A stretch of 64,000 nucleotides of DNA from Paraburkholderia sp. PGU19 (GTDB lineage Bacteria; Pseudomonadota; Gammaproteobacteria; Burkholderiales; Burkholderiaceae). The notes below the pieces were generated by a model. That model was not told where the DNA came from and made no database searches. It saw nothing but the letters and a program-made list of their open reading frames with translations. The position numbers and the translations under genes were made by a program. Location: NCBI RefSeq assembly GCF_013426915.1, contig NZ_AP023182.1, positions 248,001 to 312,000 on the forward strand, read 5' to 3'. This document shows, piece after piece, positions 45,345 to 54,252 of this stretch (its first letter is position 1; the number at the start of each line of letters is the position of its first letter).

Positions 45345-45638
45345 ATGAAACGATCTGACACGCGAACTTTAGTCGAGGAGGTCGGAAAGAAGCGCGACGC
45401 AATAGCGGCGCTGGCGCTGTATGACCATAGCATTCAGTGCGGGCACGGAAGAATCGCGCTGCTTCGGTACCTCGATGCCAAAGACCTGGCAGCACCACTG
45501 ACGAGGCGGCATCACGCTTATGCCCAGACTATTGCCAGTTCGCTAAGCGTCGGTGACATGGAATCCATTGCGAAACAGGCCGTTGAACGGAGTCGGCAAC
45601 GGCGGTCTGCAGGGGCGAAAAAGGAAACGCGCGTGTAG
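45345..45638 (+). CDS. small hypothetical protein (97 aa)
   Basis: A 97-residue basic, helical protein (KRDAIAALALYDHSIQCGHG, IASSLSVGDMESIAKQA) ending in a Lys/Arg-rich tail. I do not recognise the family. Codon choice is less GC-biased at third positions than in the neighbouring operons and the ribosome site is weak, so it may be a lineage-specific or acquired gene, or not expressed. It stands alone on the plus strand before the structured stretch ending at 45858. Confidence 0.42.
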   Translation: MKRSDTRTLVEEVGKKRDAIAALALYDHSIQCGHGRIALLRYLDAKDLAAPLTRRHHAYAQTIASSLSVGDMESIAKQAVERSRQRRSAGAKKETRV

Positions 45639-45755
45639 AGAACGTGCAAGTACCTGAACCTGGCCCAATGATATCTGGGCATGGACGGGCACCCATCTGT
45701 CCATCCCGTCACGATGAACTGCGCAACGCTGGCGGCTTCACGGGAAACCAAGGGT

Positions 45756-45858
45756 CATCGTCATCTGCCGTTGGAGATGGGCTGTCTCCGCAACGGCCGG
45801 TCAGGGTGGCGATGTTTACGGCCTCGACTTCGTTCACGAAGTCGGGGCCATTTTTTTT
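45756..45858 (+). ncRNA. candidate structured small RNA or leader RNA
   Basis: An outer stem CATCG (45756-45760) with CGATG (45810-45814) encloses a hairpin in which 45767-45777 pairs with 45785-45797 (11 pairs, a 2-base bulge, 7-base loop). A terminator hairpin follows directly. Further upstream 45681-45686 (atggac) can pair with gtccat at 45699-45704, so the transcript may begin earlier. No protein is encoded. It does not match any riboswitch pattern I know; the 5' end is not determined. Confidence 0.45.
45820..45858 (+). terminator. strong Rho-independent terminator
   Basis: A 13-pair stem, 45820-45832 with 45837-45849, interrupted only by one T-G pair, a 4-base loop (ttca) and a run of eight Ts at 45851-45858. 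The T-run is only on the plus strand. The nearest upstream plus-strand gene ends 180 bases before it, so it may end that transcript or a separate small RNA. Confidence 0.88.
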
Positions 45859-46164
45859 GCGGTGGCTTCCTGCTTGCAGCAAAGGGACGATGGCTGTCGC
45901 CCGCCAATTACAGATCGACTGCCCTTTCAAGCACTGTCACATAGCCGACCTGTCGCTTCCAGACCGGGGATAACCCTTATCGTCACGCCGCAAAACCCTT
46001 TATTCATAAGGAAAAAGTAGTGCAACAAAATCGCGATGTCGCATTTGTGACAAACGAAGTCGATTGCAGATGAAGGGTTCGCGCTTTTGTCCGGCTATCT
46101 TTTGCTCAAGGCAAAGCGCATCGGAACGCGCCTGACAGAGCGACAGTGCCCAACAGGAGACAAC

Positions 46165-46890
46165 GTGGAAACCCTTGCTTTCATCCTCGACAACCTGGCG
46201 TCGATCGCCCGGCTCACCGTCGAGCATATCGAGATCGTCGGCGTCGGTGTCGGCTGCGCGATCCTCACGGGCGTGCCGCTCGGCATCGCGATCACGGCGA
46301 GTCCGCGCGCCGCGAAGATCGTGCTGTACACCGCTGCCATCCTGATGACGATTCCGTCCGTCGCGCTGCTCGGGCTGATGATCCCGGTGCTGTCAGTGAT
46401 CGGCCAGGGCATCGGTTTTCTGCCCACTGTCATCGCCCTCTTTCTCTATTCGCAGTTGCCCATCGTGCGCAACACCTACACGGCGATCACGAACATCGAT
46501 CCTGCGCTGCGCGAAGCCGCGCGCGGCATCGGCATGACGACGCGCGAGCGCCTGTGGAAAGTCGAGATTCCCATTGCGCTGCCCATCATCATGGCGGGCG
46601 CGCGCATGGCCGTAGTGATCAATGTCGGCATTGCGGCCGTCGCCGCGTATATCGGCGCGGGCGGTCTCGGCAAGTTGATCAGCCGCGGCATTTCGCAATC
46701 GGACCCGCGCCAGCTGATCGCGGGCGCGATTCTGGTCAGCGTGCTCGCCATTGCCGCCGACTACGGCCTCGCCTGGGTGCAGCGCCTGCTGACGCCCAAA
46801 GGCCTGCGCGGTCCGTCGCGCACGGCCACGCTCGCCCTGCGTCTCGGCGCATGGGCGTCCTTCCGCAAATCTCCCCGTCACGCGCAATAA
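46165..46890 (+). CDS. quaternary-amine ABC transporter permease 1 (OpuC/ProW-type)
   Basis: A 241-residue inner-membrane permease with about six hydrophobic segments and the EAA-type loop ALREAARGIGMTTRERLWKVEIPIALP near residues 113-139. Relatives are the permeases of glycine betaine, choline or carnitine importers. The start is GTG 46165: a caggaga ribosome site lies four bases upstream, and earlier codons are not family-like. The ATPase gene follows after 2 bases. Confidence 0.85.
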   Translation: METLAFILDNLASIARLTVEHIEIVGVGVGCAILTGVPLGIAITASPRAAKIVLYTAAILMTIPSVALLGLMIPVLSVIGQGIGFLPTVIALFLYSQLPIVRNTYTAITNIDPALREAARGIGMTTRERLWKVEIPIALPIIMAGARMAVVINVGIAAVAAYIGAGGLGKLISRGISQSDPRQLIAGAILVSVLAIAADYGLAWVQRLLTPKGLRGPSRTATLALRLGAWASFRKSPRHAQ

Positions 46891-46892
46891 CC

Positions 46893-48011
46893 ATGATCAA
46901 GCTCTCCAACATCACGAAGCGCTACGAAGGCGCAAGCGCCCCGGTGGTCGATGGTATCGACATGGAAGTCGGCGCGGGCGAAATCTGCGTGCTGCTTGGC
47001 CCGTCGGGCTGTGGCAAGACGACCACGCTGAAGATGATCAACCGTCTGATCCAGCCAACGTCAGGCAAGATATTCATCGACGGTCGCGACACCGACGAGT
47101 TCGATGTCGTCGAACTGCGCCGCCAGATCGGCTACGTGATCCAGCAAATCGGCCTCTTTCCGAACATGACAGTCGAGGAAAACATTTGCGTCGTGCCGCG
47201 CCTGCTCGGATGGGACAAGGCGAAGACGAAGCGCCGCGCGGCCGAATTGCTGGAAATCGTCGCGCTTGATCCGTCCATCTATCTGTCGCGCTATCCAAAA
47301 GATCTGTCGGGTGGCCAGCAGCAACGCGTCGGCGTCGCACGCGCCCTCGCCACCGATCCCCCCGTCATGCTGATGGACGAACCGTTCGGCGCAATCGACC
47401 CGATCAACCGCGAACTGATCCAGGACGAGTTTCTGCGCATCCAGCAGCAGGTGAAGAAGACCATCATGTTCGTGAGCCACGACATCGACGAAGCGGTGAA
47501 GATGGCCGACCGCATCGCGATCTTTCGCGGCGGCAGACTCGAACAGTTCGATACGCCCGACACGATACTCGCGCGGCCCGCAAGCCAGTTCATTGCGGGC
47601 TTCGTCGGCGCGGACCGCGCGTTGAAGCGGCTGCGCCTCGTGCGAGCGAAGGATGCGTTGTCGGCATGTCAGTGCGCGGCGCGCATCGGCGAAAGCAGCG
47701 AGCGCGCGCAAGCGTTGCTCGAACAGCATGGCGTCGAGCAGATCGTGTTGCTCGATGCCGCCGACAAACCGCAAGGCTATCTGAGCGCGGCCGAACTGCG
47801 CGCAATCGACGGCCAGTTGATGGCCGCGCATGCGAACCCCGTGCAAGGCGTCGCGCGTCAAGGCGACGACCTGCGCAGCGTGATTTCGTCGATGTTCGCG
47901 CTTGGCCAGTCGTGGCTGCCCACCGTCGACGACGATGGCCGCTTCATCGGCTATGTGAACCAGGCGCATATCGTCGACATGCTGCGCCTGCCTGCGGAGA
48001 CTCGCGCATGA
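46893..48011 (+). CDS. quaternary-amine ABC transporter ATPase
   Basis: A 372-residue ATPase: Walker A GPSGCGKT at 36-43, signature LSGGQ at 138-142, Walker B VMLMDEP at 158-164, followed by a C-terminal regulatory part with a CBS-like half (SWLPTVDDDGRFIGYVNQAHI). This is the OpuCA/ProV build. It should power import of a betaine-like solute. The stop overlaps the next ATG by 4 bases. Confidence 0.89.
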   Translation: MIKLSNITKRYEGASAPVVDGIDMEVGAGEICVLLGPSGCGKTTTLKMINRLIQPTSGKIFIDGRDTDEFDVVELRRQIGYVIQQIGLFPNMTVEENICVVPRLLGWDKAKTKRRAAELLEIVALDPSIYLSRYPKDLSGGQQQRVGVARALATDPPVMLMDEPFGAIDPINRELIQDEFLRIQQQVKKTIMFVSHDIDEAVKMADRIAIFRGGRLEQFDTPDTILARPASQFIAGFVGADRALKRLRLVRAKDALSACQCAARIGESSERAQALLEQHGVEQIVLLDAADKPQGYLSAAELRAIDGQLMAAHANPVQGVARQGDDLRSVISSMFALGQSWLPTVDDDGRFIGYVNQAHIVDMLRLPAETRA

Positions 48012-48727
48012 AAACCCTCTTCTCACGCGGCGCCGCGCTCGCTGTCTGCACTGCGCCCTCGCTTGCCCATGCGGACAACCTGTTCGTATCGATCGGCCAG
48101 TACCGCAACGACATCGTCTATCAGTCGATCCAACAGATGACGATGGTCGCGATTGCAGGCGTGCTCGCGATTCTCGTCGCCGTGCCGCTCGGCATCTATT
48201 TGTCGCGCGCGACGGGCAAGCAGGCGCGCTTCGCGCATGCCGTGCTGCAGACGCTCAACATTGGCCAGGCCGTGCCGAAGCTCGCGTTGCTCGCGCTTGC
48301 GATGAGCGTGCTTGGCATCGGCCGCGGGCCGTCGATCTTCGCGCTGTGGGTCGCAACGCTGCTGCCCATCGTGCTGAACACGCTCGAGGGCTTGCGCGCA
48401 GTGCCGCGCGCGCTGATCGAAGCGGCCACCGGAATGGGCATGACGCCCACGCAGATTTTGCTGCGCGTCGAGTTGCCCAATGCGCTGTACGTGATTTTCG
48501 CAGGCGTTCGCACAGCGCTCGCGATCACCGTCGGCACCGCGCCGCTCGCGTTTCTCGTCGGCGGCGGTGGACTCGGCGAACTGATCTTCACCGGCATCGA
48601 CATGAACGATTTCTCGATGCTGCTCGCGGGTGCGATTCCCACTGCGCTGCTCGCGATTCTCACGGACGTACTCGTCGGCCAGATGCAGGTGCATCTCGTG
48701 TCGCGCGGCGTCAATCCGCAACGGTAA
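48008..48727 (+). CDS. quaternary-amine ABC transporter permease 2
   Basis: A 239-residue permease. It begins with a signal-like hydrophobic segment (residues 5-22), then the OpuC-type core with ALIEAATGMGMTPTQILLRVELPNAL as the EAA loop near residues 136-161. It pairs with the first permease to form the channel, so the importer is of the four-gene OpuC type (two permeases, one ATPase, one binding protein). Confidence 0.85.
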   Translation: MKTLFSRGAALAVCTAPSLAHADNLFVSIGQYRNDIVYQSIQQMTMVAIAGVLAILVAVPLGIYLSRATGKQARFAHAVLQTLNIGQAVPKLALLALAMSVLGIGRGPSIFALWVATLLPIVLNTLEGLRAVPRALIEAATGMGMTPTQILLRVELPNALYVIFAGVRTALAITVGTAPLAFLVGGGGLGELIFTGIDMNDFSMLLAGAIPTALLAILTDVLVGQMQVHLVSRGVNPQR

Positions 48728-48763
48728 TTCCATCACACGCAACCGCGTTTCATCGAGGACCTC

Positions 48764-49660
48764 ATGAAGATTGCCTTTTTCAAGCGGGCCTGCGCGCTCG
48801 TCGCCCTTTCTTTTGCCTCGTCGTGGGCGATCACGTGCGCGGCGGCCGACGTGGTTGTCGGCGGCAAGAACTTTACCGAGCAGCAGTTGCTCGCCGAGAT
48901 GACGACGGAACTGCTGCAAGCCAAGGGTTTCAACGTCACGAAGAAAGACGGCATGGGCAGCGCGGTGCTGCGTCAGGCGCAGGAAAACGGACAGGTCGAT
49001 GTGTACTGGGAATACACGGGCACGTCGCTGATCACCTACAACAAGATCAACGACCGACTCTCGCCCGAAGAGACCTATAAGAAGGTCAAGGAACTGGATG
49101 CAGCGAAAGGCCTCGTGTGGCTCGATCCGTCGCGCGCCAATAACACGTACTCGTTCGCGATGAATCAGGACGAAGCGAAGAAACTCGGCATCGTCACGCT
49201 CAGCGATCTCGCGAAAGCAGTCAAGGCGGGCAAGACGCTGACCTTCGCGTGTAACTCGGAGTTCTATGCGCGCCCCGATGGACTGCGTCCGCTGCAAAAA
49301 CTCTATGGCTTCGATTTCTCGCAGGATGAAGTGAAGCGCATGGACTCTGGCCTCACCTATCAGGCGCTGAAAGACCGTCAGGTGAATATCGCGCTCGTGT
49401 TCGCCACCGATGGCCGCGTGCCCGCATTCGACTTCGTGATTCTCAAGGACGACAAGGGCTTTTTCCCGTCGTATGCGCTGACGCCCGTGATCCGCAAGGC
49501 GACGCTCGATGCGAACCCCAAGCTCGGCCCTATCCTGAACGCGCTGTCCGCAAAACTCGACGCACCGACGATGGCGCGCCTGAACGCATCCGTCGACGTG
49601 CAGAAGAAATCGTTTAGCGACGTCTCGCACGGCTTTCTGAAAGAAGCCGGTTTGCTGTAA
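48764..49660 (+). CDS. quaternary-amine ABC transporter substrate-binding protein
   Basis: A 298-residue binding protein with an N-terminal signal peptide (about residues 1-27, KR then a hydrophobic core ending in AAA) and no lipobox Cys, so it is probably soluble in the periplasm. The mature part begins DVVVGGKNFTEQQLLAEM, as in OpuBC/OsmF-like proteins. WEYTGTSLITYN carries aromatic residues of the kind that cage quaternary ammonium groups. The true ligand is not readable from the sequence. Confidence 0.87.
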   Translation: MKIAFFKRACALVALSFASSWAITCAAADVVVGGKNFTEQQLLAEMTTELLQAKGFNVTKKDGMGSAVLRQAQENGQVDVYWEYTGTSLITYNKINDRLSPEETYKKVKELDAAKGLVWLDPSRANNTYSFAMNQDEAKKLGIVTLSDLAKAVKAGKTLTFACNSEFYARPDGLRPLQKLYGFDFSQDEVKRMDSGLTYQALKDRQVNIALVFATDGRVPAFDFVILKDDKGFFPSYALTPVIRKATLDANPKLGPILNALSAKLDAPTMARLNASVDVQKKSFSDVSHGFLKEAGLL

Positions 49661-49693
49661 CGCGTGGACATGGCCAACCTGAGAGACAACAAC

Positions 49694-50560
49694 ATGCCTT
49701 CCACGTCACACAACGGCACGCTGAAAGTCGCTGCCGCGCAGATCGACAGTTCGTACGGCGATCTCGACGCGAATCTCGCGAAGCATCTGCGCATGATCGA
49801 AGACGCACGCAAGCAGAGCGTGTCGATGCTGCTCTTTCCCGAACTGTCGCTCTGCGGCCATAGCGCCGGAAAAGACGCGCTACGGCTGGCGATGCGTCTC
49901 GATCATCCCGCCATTGCCGCGCTTGCCGAAGCGAGCGCCCATCTGCATACGTCGTTCGGTTTCATCGAAGAAGCGCCCGGCGGCCAGTTCTACAACAGCC
50001 AGGCGACGGTGGCGCGCGGGCGCGTCGTGCACGTGCATCGCAAGGTGCAACTCGCGACTTACGGCAAGCTGCGCGACGGCCTCTACTACGCGCCGGGCGC
50101 GGAACTCGGCGTATTCGATATCGACAGCAGCTGGCGCGTCGCCACGCCGATCTGCAACGACCTGTGGAATCCCGGCCTCGTGCATGACCTGATGTGCGGC
50201 GGCGTCACGCTGCTCGCCGCGCCGATCAGTTCGGCGCGCGAGGCAGTGGGCGGCGGCTTCGACAATCCGTCGTCATGGGAACTCAATCTGCGCTTTTATG
50301 CCGTCACGTACGGCGTCGCCGTGGTGATGGCGAACCGTATCGGCACGGAAGGCATGCTCGGTTTCTGGGGCGGCTCGCGCATTCTCGATCCGTTCGGCAA
50401 CACGATCGCGATGGGTTCGATGACGGACGAAGAACTGGTGGTCGGGGAACTCGACTATGCATCGCTGCGCGAAGCGCGCTTTCTGCTGCCGACCGTGCGC
50501 GATGCACGCATGTTCGCCGAGCGCGGCATTCGCGCCACCCAACAACGCAACAAGACCTGA
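49694..50560 (+). CDS. nitrilase-superfamily carbon-nitrogen hydrolase
   Basis: A 288-residue nitrilase-fold amidohydrolase with the full Glu50-Lys117-Cys154 triad (LFPELSLCG, HRKVQL, TPICNDLWNP). Such enzymes cleave amides, N-carbamoyl groups or, more rarely, nitriles. I chose ATG 49694 with a gagag ribosome site; ATG 49670 and GTG 49664 would add 8 or 10 residues. It starts 33 bases after the binding-protein gene and precedes three CoA-pathway genes, so it may release a carboxylic acid from the imported compound for CoA activation. This is inference. Confidence 0.85.
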   Translation: MPSTSHNGTLKVAAAQIDSSYGDLDANLAKHLRMIEDARKQSVSMLLFPELSLCGHSAGKDALRLAMRLDHPAIAALAEASAHLHTSFGFIEEAPGGQFYNSQATVARGRVVHVHRKVQLATYGKLRDGLYYAPGAELGVFDIDSSWRVATPICNDLWNPGLVHDLMCGGVTLLAAPISSAREAVGGGFDNPSSWELNLRFYAVTYGVAVVMANRIGTEGMLGFWGGSRILDPFGNTIAMGSMTDEELVVGELDYASLREARFLLPTVRDARMFAERGIRATQQRNKT

Positions 50561-50572
50561 GGGTCGTACCTC

Positions 50573-51763
50573 ATGCAAGACTTTCTCCTTACCGAAGAAG
50601 ACCGCGCGTTCCGCCGCGAAGTCCGCGCGTTTCTGCAACGCGAACTCGCACCGCGCGCCGCCGATATCGAAGACCGCCAGGACTGGAACGCCGTCAAGCA
50701 CGTCGTGCGCGCGCTGGGTGAAGCGGGCTATTTGCGGCTGATGTTCGCGGACCTCTATCGCGGTTCATTGAGCAAGCCCGGACTCACACACGCGACGATC
50801 CTTTCCGAAGAAGCGTCCAACATCAACTACGCATTCGAAACGACCATCGCGACGGCATTGAGCTGCGCGTATCCGCTGCATCGTCATGCGAGCCCGCGCG
50901 TGCGCGACGCGTATCTCGAACCGATTCTCGACGGCCGCGCGATCGGCGCGATCTGCGTGACGGAGCCCGGCACAGGCAGCGATTCCGCCGACATGCAAAC
51001 GCGTGTCGAATACGATGCGCGCAGCAACGAATGGGTGATCAACGGCTTCAAGCGGTATATCTCGAACGCTTCGGCGGCGGACGTGTACATCGCGTACGGC
51101 ATCACGCCGCGCGACGACGGCGCGAAGCCGGGCATCACTGCAGTCGCCGTGCCGAAAGACGCGCGCGGCATCAGATTTCCGCGCAACTATACGTTCATGG
51201 GCCGTCGCGGCTGCATCGTCGGCGAAGTAAAGTTCGACGATTGCCGCGTGAGTGCCGATCACCTGCTGGGCGAGGCAAGCGGCGGCTTCAGCATCATGCG
51301 AGGCATGTTCAACTTCGAGCGCGCGATACTCGGCGGCACGGGTCTCGGCGTCGCGCGCAGCGCATTCGAAATTGCCCGCGAGCATGCGCAAAGCCGCAAG
51401 ACGTTCGGCCAGTTGCTCGGCTGCAAGCAGCTCATCTGGGACAAGATCGCGCAAATGAGCTGGCGTATCGACGCCGCCGAACTCATCACCTATCGCGCGA
51501 CGAAAATGTACGACGCGGGCATCGACGGCAAGCAGCTGATGAAGGAAGCTGCGATGGCCAAGCTCGTCGCAACGGAAACCGCGAATTACTGCGTGAACGA
51601 AGCCGTGCAAATACTCGGCGGCGACGGTCTCACGAAAGAATATGGCCGCGCTGAACAGCTCTATCGCGACGCACGCGCGCTGACTATCGTCGGCGGCACC
51701 TCGGAAATGGCGAAGTATCTGATCGCCTCGCGCGATCTCCCCGACCTCAAGATCAACCTCTGA
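50573..51763 (+). CDS. acyl-CoA dehydrogenase
   Basis: A 396-residue FAD acyl-CoA dehydrogenase with the CVTEPGTGSDSADMQT segment at about 128-142 for FAD/substrate binding. At the usual catalytic place, the motif is IVGGTSEM with Gly374 where medium-chain enzymes have Glu. Instead Glu249 in FNFERAILGG is in the position used by isovaleryl-CoA-dehydrogenase types, so the base is probably there. It should introduce a 2,3-double bond in the CoA ester made by the next gene. It follows the nitrilase gene after 12 bases. Confidence 0.88.
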   Translation: MQDFLLTEEDRAFRREVRAFLQRELAPRAADIEDRQDWNAVKHVVRALGEAGYLRLMFADLYRGSLSKPGLTHATILSEEASNINYAFETTIATALSCAYPLHRHASPRVRDAYLEPILDGRAIGAICVTEPGTGSDSADMQTRVEYDARSNEWVINGFKRYISNASAADVYIAYGITPRDDGAKPGITAVAVPKDARGIRFPRNYTFMGRRGCIVGEVKFDDCRVSADHLLGEASGGFSIMRGMFNFERAILGGTGLGVARSAFEIAREHAQSRKTFGQLLGCKQLIWDKIAQMSWRIDAAELITYRATKMYDAGIDGKQLMKEAAMAKLVATETANYCVNEAVQILGGDGLTKEYGRAEQLYRDARALTIVGGTSEMAKYLIASRDLPDLKINL

Positions 51764-51780
51764 CGCATTCCGTTTCCATC

Positions 51781-53382
51781 ATGCTGACCATTACCTCGCT
51801 GTTCGAAAACACGGTTGCCAGGTACCCGGACCGTCTCGCGCTGGTCTGCGCCGACGCACGCTACACGTACGCGCAATGGGACACGCGTGTACGCGGACTC
51901 GCGCAGGCGCTGTTCGATCTCGGCGTGCGTCAGACCGACCGCGTCGCGATCTTCCAGAAAACCTCGGATGCAACGGCGACCGCTTATCTCGCGTGCCAGT
52001 TGCTCGGCGCGATTGCCGTGCCGATGAACTATCGGCTGTCGGCGAACGAAGCCGCGTTCATCCTTCGCGATGCCGGCGCGCGTGCGCTGATTTACGACGA
52101 AACTATGCTGCCCGTCATCGCGAAGATCGAACAGGCGTCGCCCGACTTGCGCCTGTATGTGTGCGTGACGGGGCGCGGCGAAGCATCCGATAGTGACTCC
52201 GCCGACGTCTACGCGCCCTTGCATCATCACAACTTCGATGCGTTGATCGACAGCACGCGCCACCGCGACGCGCCGCTGCCGACGCTATCGCCCGACGACA
52301 TCTCCGCGCTCGTCTACACGTCGGGCACCACGGGCCGCCCGAAAGGGGCGATTCACACGCATGGCAACGACGTCGCGATCGCCACCAACTGCGTGATGGA
52401 GTACAGCCTGACGAGCACGGATAGCGCGCTGCATATCGCGCCGCTTTATCACGTCGGCGGCATGCAGGCGTATTTCATTCCGCATATGATGGTGGGCGCG
52501 GCTAACATCGTGCTGCCGCGATACGACCCGCAGCGCACGCTCGCGGCCATCGCGCAGCATCGCATTACCACGCTGTTCGCGGTGCCGACGCAGATCCAGG
52601 ACATGCTGTTTCATCCCGCGTTTGCACAGACGGATCACAGCAGCCTGCGCATGATCACGACGGGCGGCGCCGCGATTCCCGCCGCGACGATGCAGCGCGT
52701 GATCGACGAGTTCTGTGCGAACATCTACAACGGTTACGGGATGACGGAAGCGAGCCTCACGCTGCTGCTGCATCCGCGCGACGCGCTCTCGCGCCTCGGC
52801 TCGTGTGGCAAGCCAACCCTGATCAGCACGTGCCGCATCGTCACGAACGACCCGGAACGCGCGGTGCCTGCCACGGAAAGCGTCACGCAGGGCGAAGTCG
52901 GTCAACTGATCGTGCGCGGCCCGCAACTGGCGCGTGCCTACTGGAACAACCCGGTCGAAACCGCCAAAAAATTCCGCGACGGCTGGCTCTACACGGGCGA
53001 TCTGTTCAGTGTCGACGCGGGCGGCTATTTTCACTTTCACGGCCGCGCCGACGACATGATCGTCTCCGGCGGCGAGAACATCTATCCGCGCGAAGTCGAA
53101 GAGGTGCTGTATCACTGCCCCGGTGTGCAGGAAGCCGCCGTGATCGGCGTGCCCGACGTAAAGTGGGGACAAGCGGTGACGGCCTTCGTCGTGCGCAACG
53201 ATGCGCATTTGACGGAGGACGCGATCATCGCGTTCTGCAAGGCCAGCGACGATCTCGCGCCGTACAAGCGCCCGAAGAAAGTGCTGTTCGTCGACAAGCT
53301 GCCGCTGAATCCGAGTGGCAAGGTGCTGCGGCGTGAACTTGCGACCTCGGTGGCTCACGATCAATTGCGAACGGGAACGTAA
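51781..53382 (+). CDS. AMP-forming acyl-CoA ligase
   Basis: A 533-residue ANL-family ligase: the P-loop LVYTSGTTGRPKGA at 177-190, NGYGMTEASLTLLLHP in the middle, YTGDLFSVDAGGYFHFHGRADD as the hinge, and catalytic Lys514 in NPSGKVLRRE. It should activate a carboxylic acid with ATP and CoA. CaiC-like ligases for carnitine or gamma-butyrobetaine belong to the same family, which agrees with the quaternary-amine importer, but the acid is unknown. Confidence 0.88.
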   Translation: MLTITSLFENTVARYPDRLALVCADARYTYAQWDTRVRGLAQALFDLGVRQTDRVAIFQKTSDATATAYLACQLLGAIAVPMNYRLSANEAAFILRDAGARALIYDETMLPVIAKIEQASPDLRLYVCVTGRGEASDSDSADVYAPLHHHNFDALIDSTRHRDAPLPTLSPDDISALVYTSGTTGRPKGAIHTHGNDVAIATNCVMEYSLTSTDSALHIAPLYHVGGMQAYFIPHMMVGAANIVLPRYDPQRTLAAIAQHRITTLFAVPTQIQDMLFHPAFAQTDHSSLRMITTGGAAIPAATMQRVIDEFCANIYNGYGMTEASLTLLLHPRDALSRLGSCGKPTLISTCRIVTNDPERAVPATESVTQGEVGQLIVRGPQLARAYWNNPVETAKKFRDGWLYTGDLFSVDAGGYFHFHGRADDMIVSGGENIYPREVEEVLYHCPGVQEAAVIGVPDVKWGQAVTAFVVRNDAHLTEDAIIAFCKASDDLAPYKRPKKVLFVDKLPLNPSGKVLRRELATSVAHDQLRTGT

Positions 53383-53384
53383 TC

Positions 53385-54185
53385 ATGAATGAACCGGTAC
53401 TCTATGAACTGAACGCGGGCGTCGCGACCATTACGCTGAATCGCCCGGAAACACGCAACGCGCTGACGGAAATGGAAGTGGTCGATGCGCTGGTGGCGAG
53501 CCTCGAACGCGCGCAGGCGGACATCGACGTGCGCGCGATCGTGCTGACGGGCGCGGGTCCCGCGTTCTCGTCGGGCGGCAACATCAAGCATATGCGCGAC
53601 GAGGTCGGCACCTTCGGCGGCAACTCGGCGCAGATACGCGAGAACTACCGGCGCGGCATCCAGCGCATTCCGCGCGCGTTTCATGAACTCGACGTGCCGT
53701 GTATCGCCGCCGTCAACGGACCGGCGCATGGCGCGGGCTGCGATCTCGCGCTGATGTGCGACATCCGCATCGCCGGGCAGAGCGCGCTGTTCGCGGAGAG
53801 CTTCGCGAAAGTCGGCATCATTCCCGGCGACGGCGGCGCTTGGCTGCTGCCGCGCGTGGTCGGCCAGTCGCGGGCTGCGGAAATGATTTTCACAGGCACG
53901 CCGATCGACGCGCAATGCGCGCTCGACTGGGGGCTCGTGTCGCGCGTCGTGCCGGACGAACAGTTGCTGCCCGCCGCGCTCGAACTCGCGCAACGCATCG
54001 CCAGCAATCCGCCCAACGTGCTACGCATGAGCAAGCGCCTGATGCGCGAAGGCCAGCGCATGGACCTGCCGAGTCTGCTGGAACTGTCGGCGGCCTTTCA
54101 GGGCATCGTGCATCGCACGGCGGATCATCGCGAAGCAATCGCCGCGACCTTCGAGAAACGCCCGCCGCGCTACACGGGCGAGTGA
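53385..54185 (+). CDS. enoyl-CoA hydratase/isomerase-family protein (PaaG-like)
   Basis: A 266-residue crotonase-fold protein starting 2 bases after the ligase. The oxyanion parts are present (AFSSGGNIKHM and GPAHGAGCDLALMCD), but the two catalytic glutamates of classical hydratases are replaced by Asp120 and Phe140. The Asp149 in IIPGDGGAWLLPR matches the acid of PaaG-type isomerases. It should act on the 2-enoyl-CoA of the pathway as an isomerase or a hydratase with different chemistry. Confidence 0.86.
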   Translation: MNEPVLYELNAGVATITLNRPETRNALTEMEVVDALVASLERAQADIDVRAIVLTGAGPAFSSGGNIKHMRDEVGTFGGNSAQIRENYRRGIQRIPRAFHELDVPCIAAVNGPAHGAGCDLALMCDIRIAGQSALFAESFAKVGIIPGDGGAWLLPRVVGQSRAAEMIFTGTPIDAQCALDWGLVSRVVPDEQLLPAALELAQRIASNPPNVLRMSKRLMREGQRMDLPSLLELSAAFQGIVHRTADHREAIAATFEKRPPRYTGE

Positions 54186-54252
54186 TATCGCATGGCGCGA
54201 TGGACCCGCGCAACGCGATATGCGACAGTCCTTCTACTCAGGCTAACGCAGC

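Larger units (their letters stand above)
45639..46164. other. long intergenic region upstream of the ABC importer operon
   Basis: 526 bases without a supported gene. The first 220 bases are rich in hairpins and end in an intrinsic terminator (separate entries). The remaining 300 bases are AT-richer and must contain the promoter of the importer operon, including the purine-rich ribosome site caggaga just before its GTG start. Confidence 0.5.

Noticed and set aside
45660..45858. Identification of the structured stretch as a SAH, glycine or guanidine riboswitch.
   Set aside because: I compared it from memory with the conserved cores of these classes and saw no convincing match. The CGCAACGG piece alone is too short.
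46040..46075. A CRP-like or NarL-like binding site upstream of the importer operon.
   Set aside because: Only partial half-site similarity (TTTGTGACAAA-like) was seen, with no proper symmetry or spacing.
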